Shown piece by piece: positions 27,201 through 64,000 of a stretch of 64,000 nt of DNA. Source of the stretch: Nocardia rosealba (lineage in GTDB: Bacteria > Actinomycetota > Actinomycetes > Mycobacteriales > Mycobacteriaceae); NCBI RefSeq assembly GCF_020216065.1, contig NZ_JAIWNA010000001.1, forward strand, positions 434,001 through 498,000, written 5' to 3'. The notes below the pieces were generated by a model that was not told the DNA's origin, did not search any database, and saw only the letters and a program-made list of their open reading frames with translations. Every line of letters starts with the position of its first letter. Position 1 is the first letter of the stretch. The position numbers and the translations under genes were made by a program.

Positions 27201-27764
27201 GACGGCAAGCCGCTCGGCACACCTGTCCCGGTGGACGACGGGCTCGCCATCGCCCGCGATATCGACGTCTCCCACCTGGGCTTCGGCACCCATCTGATCA
27301 CCGCCGACTACTCGGGCGACGCCGACTCCGGTGTGGCACCGAGCCGCGGCACGATGACGCTGTGGGTGCTGAAGGTCGGCGGTTCGCCGGGCGACCACCC
27401 CGGCGACGTCGGCGTGCACCTCGACATACCCCGCACCGCAGACCCCGGCCAGCACGTGACCGCGACCGTCACCGTCACTAATGTCGGCGGAAGACAAGCC
27501 GCCGACGTCGAAGCCCGGTTGTCGACCCAGGGCTGGCATCGCCTGGTTGATCCCGGCGGCGGTGAGGTGCGGCCGACCCATGTGCGATTCCGGCTCCCCA
27601 CCCTCGAAGCGGGTGAGACGAGGACCTTCGCCGTCGTCCTCGAAGCGCCACAACACCTGGCGCTGATCACCTCGTTCCTGCACGCGTCGAGTGCGAGCAC
27701 CGACATGAACCCGGCCAACAACCTGCATCTCGCCTCGACCTTCGTCCGGGCGCGAATGAGCTGA
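24297..27764 (+). CDS. Secreted glycine-rich protein with Ig-like repeats
   Basis: 1155 residues. A signal peptide with cleavage after ASA (about 29) sends it outside the cell. Next come two glycine-rich units (about 58-335 and 340-605), each with GGGGASAV followed by VLVAGGGGG or IIVAGGGGG and a VQVG or IDVG strand; this is the pattern of the Gly_rich family (PF12810) also found in animal ALK/LTK receptors, where glycine runs form packed polyglycine helices. Residues 605-715 resemble a bacterial Ig-like (Big_1) domain, 720-1025 hold three Ig-like repeats (each with a GTVQFS-like strand and a YSGD-like loop), and the C-terminus (1030-1155) resembles a CARDB/DUF11 domain. No LPXTG or membrane anchor is seen, so it is secreted or held non-covalently. 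A GGAG ribosome site lies 7 bases before the ATG. An adhesin-like role is inferred. Confidence 0.88.
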   Translation: MAGRTVAQAWVAALLGVVLVLGTATHASAQPPGPSAQRTSDHFEDPESGLSIDVFYCSDRTQTYRVPAGTTSLYIEAVGGQGQTPNPNFTGIGGLGGQVSGGLRVSPQQEFQVQVGCAGGENGGFSPYASGGARGEAVDQLTNFGTVYSSGWDGGGGGGASAVLGPDNEPVLVAGGGGGAGGNAPDCYSVSPVQDSTFFYCGGGSRRDGGDGGDGSAAVGWQEGPPWTGGAGENNPAGTTPSGLTCGGTRAGGAGHTFDKTGGGGGGGGGGGGYLGGAGQGGGCGGAAAPETPITHGPHAAPGAGGAGGGGGTSYASPGLSKASVTTASVSGDGYVLFLTSADGVRTTTFGVHGESARYFCVGDGVDEIFADVLGGSGAGGGHDFGDVGTGGAGSGVQAVIAVQERKQLKIDVGHYGGPGGGWGYGTGGARGTADSGASYSGAGGGGASAVSQNAADCGTRPSSENRPIIVAGGGGGGGGNGFSADGGDGGDGGPQPGDGTSGGFGGGFGGEGGSERGVHGGTATGSSTGGGGGGGGGGSHGGGKGHGAQDGNDGGGGGGGGGESTVDSVANQPPHFYNGPDGSHANRDRLNDGKVQLIVPIPSKRSRVELISGNSQSAYSGQPFAEPLRVRFVDAIHGPQAGKSITFAMPAGQPPAAVFDNGRDTIRATTDADGYAQVDLTALAATRQGELPGGFLVTASATDDPAHLIGGAVFRLHDDQVPTEIEVTTTAPNHIAQVGEPVGFSAKVSQKPGTTPAFGTPAGHVRFEIDGVATPGPIELVDGVATLPPIDGLRPGTHHVLATYLADDPTRVFAPVFGSVGVLVQTVKVPTEVHLTLPPPPVLAGAVVGATVTVPMPKPDAPKPTGAIQFSQNGSALGDPVTLGPEGTASSPPLRAGAGTIEAHYSGDEVYEQSTGRAELTVYTATSTTKVSASHNPVTYFEQLDLTATVARDPAGEIDTGTVQFSADGKPLGTPVPVDDGLAIARDIDVSHLGFGTHLITADYSGDADSGVAPSRGTMTLWVLKVGGSPGDHPGDVGVHLDIPRTADPGQHVTATVTVTNVGGRQAADVEARLSTQGWHRLVDPGGGEVRPTHVRFRLPTLEAGETRTFAVVLEAPQHLALITSFLHASSASTDMNPANNLHLASTFVRARMS

Positions 27765-27780
27765 GACCTTCCCGGCGTTC

Positions 27781-27786
27781 TACGCT
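27781..27786 (+). promoter_or_regulatory. Candidate -10 hexamer, leaderless start of cobM
   Basis: TACGCT ends 6 bases before the cobM ATG at 27793; no ribosome site is present in the 28-base gap after the glycine-rich gene. Confidence 0.4.
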
Positions 27787-27792
27787 GCTGCC

Positions 27793-28548
27793 ATGACGGT
27801 GCATTTCATCGGGGCGGGCCCCGGCGCAGCCGACCTGCTCACGGTGCGCGCGGTGAACCTCCTGCGCGACAGCCCGGTCTGCCTGTACGCGGGGACCTAT
27901 CTCGACCCCGAGGTGCTCGCCCACTGCGCGCCCGGCACGGAACTGATCGACACCCAGCGCCTGGACCTCGACCAGATCACCGCCCACCTCGTGAAGGCGC
28001 ATGAGGACGGTAAAGACGTAGCCCGCCTGTGCTCTGGCGACCCGTCCATATATTCGGCCCTCACCGAACAGACTCGCCGCCTCGACGCACACGGCGTCCC
28101 CTGGGACATCACCCCCGGCGTCCCCGCCTACGCGGCGGCCGCGGCCGTCCTCGGCACCGAACTGACTGTCCCCGAGGTGGTCCAGTCGGTGGTCCTCACG
28201 CGCACCCAGGTCCGCTCGACGAAGATGCCCGAGGGCGAGGCTCTGGCCAATTTCGCCGCCACCGGCGCCACCCTCGTCCTGCACCTGGCCATCACGAGAA
28301 TCAAGACCCTCGCCGAGGAACTGGCCGAGGAATACGGCCCCACCTGCCCGGTCGCCGTCGTCTACCGGGCCAGCCAGCCCGAACAACTGGTCCTGCGCGG
28401 CACCCTCGCCGACATCGCGACCCAGGTCGAGGCGGCAGGTCTGCGCCAAGCCGCCGTCATCCTCGTCGGCCGGGCTCTCGGCGTCCCCGTCGACTGCGCC
28501 CAGTCCCACCTCTACGACCCCGCACGCAGTCGCCCGACCGGTATGTGA
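27793..28548 (+). CDS. cobM: Precorrin-4 C(11)-methyltransferase
   Basis: 251-residue SAM-dependent tetrapyrrole methyltransferase of the aerobic cobalamin pathway, adding a methyl group at C-11 of precorrin-4. Visible: VHFIGAGPGAADLLTVRA at the N-terminus, YAGTYLDPEVL, the GDPSIYSAL SAM loop, DITPGVPAYAAAAAVLG and the CobM-typical TRTQVRSTKMPEGE, with VAVVYRASQPEQ near the C-terminus. Length fits the family. No other cobalamin genes are in the window, so it is an orphan here, although scattered cob genes are common in actinobacteria. The product could also act on cobalt-precorrin-4 (CbiF), but the context does not decide. Confidence 0.93.
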   Translation: MTVHFIGAGPGAADLLTVRAVNLLRDSPVCLYAGTYLDPEVLAHCAPGTELIDTQRLDLDQITAHLVKAHEDGKDVARLCSGDPSIYSALTEQTRRLDAHGVPWDITPGVPAYAAAAAVLGTELTVPEVVQSVVLTRTQVRSTKMPEGEALANFAATGATLVLHLAITRIKTLAEELAEEYGPTCPVAVVYRASQPEQLVLRGTLADIATQVEAAGLRQAAVILVGRALGVPVDCAQSHLYDPARSRPTGM

Positions 28549-28668
28549 CCCATCCCTCAATCGGCCTCGCGCACCACCGCGCCGGGCGGGATGTGAGGTG
28601 GGAGGAACGGTCAGCAAACCGGCTGCGGCGGATTTACCTGCGTCGATGCTCGCCAGCTATGGAGGTGG

Positions 28669-28698
28669 TTGGTTGCGGGGCAGCGGCACCGGTAGATT
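28669..28698 (+). promoter_or_regulatory. Candidate promoter of the giant NRPS transcript
   Basis: TTGGTT (28669-28674), an 18-base spacer, then TAGATT (28693-28698), a TANNNT -10. The hexamer ends 6 bases before the ATG at 28705. This would give a leader of about 290 bases before the NRPS start. Confidence 0.4.
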
Positions 28699-28704
28699 GG
28701 TGCG

Positions 28705-28770
28705 ATGGTTTGCGACGAGCACACCGGCGCGGTCGGCCGGACGGTCCGAAGCATGGTCTCGGCCATGTAA
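28705..28770 (+). CDS. Possible 21-residue leaderless upstream ORF
   Basis: ATG to TAA, 21 codons, beginning MVCDEHTGAV and ending SMVSAM. The ATG lies 6 bases after a TANNNT hexamer, the spacing seen for cobM and the double TetR gene, so a transcript could begin exactly on it. It does not resemble a known protein. It may be a regulatory leader peptide for the NRPS gene 222 bases downstream, or chance. Confidence 0.25.
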   Translation: MVCDEHTGAVGRTVRSMVSAM

Positions 28771-28843
28771 CGAGATCGGCTGAGCCGACAGATAGTGCCT
28801 ATGGACATTTTTTGCCTGATTGATTTCGAGAATTGAACCCGAG

Positions 28844-28882
28844 ACGCAGGCGCCACTGCTGGTTCTGGCTGGGCGTCTGCGT
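28844..28882 (+). promoter_or_regulatory. Leader RNA hairpin upstream of the giant NRPS gene
   Basis: ACGCAGGCGCC (28844-28854) pairs with GGCGTCTGCGT (28872-28882) over 11 base pairs with a single G-U, around a 17-base loop. It begins 8 bases after the stop of a short frame (28801-28836) and ends 110 bases before the NRPS start codon. No T-run follows, so it is not an obvious terminator. Confidence 0.45.
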
Positions 28883-28983
28883 TCCGGTGTCGTCGGGGAG
28901 CGCCTGATGCGGGTGTTCCGGAAGCGAGGTTTGGGTTGGACCGGCTGGATTTCGGCGGAAACGGCGAAACTGGTGACGGACGT

Positions 28984-28988
28984 GGAGG
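28984..28988 (+). promoter_or_regulatory. Ribosome binding site deciding the TTG start of the giant NRPS
   Basis: GGAGG, 4 bases before TTG 28993. No ATG or GTG lies in frame between the upstream stop (28834-28836) and the first conserved residues of the C domain; the only other candidate is a TTG at 28936. Confidence 0.6.
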
Positions 28989-28992
28989 CTCT

Positions 28993-64000
<35,008 letters not shown>

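Larger units (their letters stand above)
28549..28992 (+). other. 444-base leader/intergenic region before the giant NRPS gene
   Basis: No normal gene is seen. The stretch holds a promoter-like pair (28669-28698), a 21-codon frame directly after it (28705-28770), an 11-codon frame (28801-28836), a strong hairpin (28844-28882) and a ribosome site (28984-28988). It includes an AT-rich patch around 28780-28835 unlike the surrounding sequence. The reading frame of the giant gene is closed by TGA at 28834-28836. Confidence 0.6.

Overview
The window is high-GC actinobacterial DNA. A leucine-degradation operon of the mycobacterial accD1/accA1/fadE19/citE type, F420-era PPOX and cobalamin genes, TANNNT promoters set right against start codons, and very large nonribosomal peptide synthetases (NRPS) all point to a mycolic-acid genus such as Nocardia or Rhodococcus. 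The species cannot be read from the window.

Layout. (1) 1-10909, + strand: the 3' part of an NRPS gene that begins before the window (half a C domain, A-T, C-A-T, C, then an adenylation stub with no thioesterase). It is followed, translationally coupled, by a protein made of two degenerate adenylation cores and by an MbtH-like protein. (2) 10946-20413, - strand: a tightly packed catabolic operon read accD1-accA1-fadE19-maoC-citE-aacS and a double TetR regulator. It would take isovaleryl-CoA through 3-methylcrotonyl-CoA, 3-methylglutaconyl-CoA and HMG-CoA to acetyl-CoA and acetoacetate, which AacS reactivates. A divergent TetR gene (20504-21124) and a perfect inverted repeat lie at its head. 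(3) 21125-28548: a mix of small genes (NYN nuclease-like, PPOX oxidoreductase, DUF3105 lipoprotein, double TerD protein), a 1155-residue secreted glycine-rich/Ig-like protein, and an orphan cobM. (4) 28549-28992: a 444-base leader region with a promoter, tiny upstream frames and a hairpin. (5) 28993 to the window end, + strand: one uninterrupted giant NRPS gene, at least 11,669 residues, with ten complete C-A-T modules and most of the C domain of an eleventh.

The giant synthetase opens with a starter-type C domain, so its product is probably N-acylated (a lipopeptide). Specificity residues read by eye give X1-Thr-Ser-Ser-Thr-D-X6-Ser-X8-Ser-X10-..., with one epimerization domain in module 6. 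The left-hand NRPS reads ...Thr-X, where X has the same ten-residue code as module 10 of the giant, so the two loci are related although 18 kb of mostly primary-metabolism genes separates them.

The most unusual feature is the tail of the left-hand line: a terminal C domain, an adenylation stub and a separate protein of two catalytically dead adenylation cores, all kept open and coupled to mbtH. The leader of the giant gene, the 22-residue tandem repeat inserted in an adenylation loop, and the long perfect repeats between modules also deserve attention.
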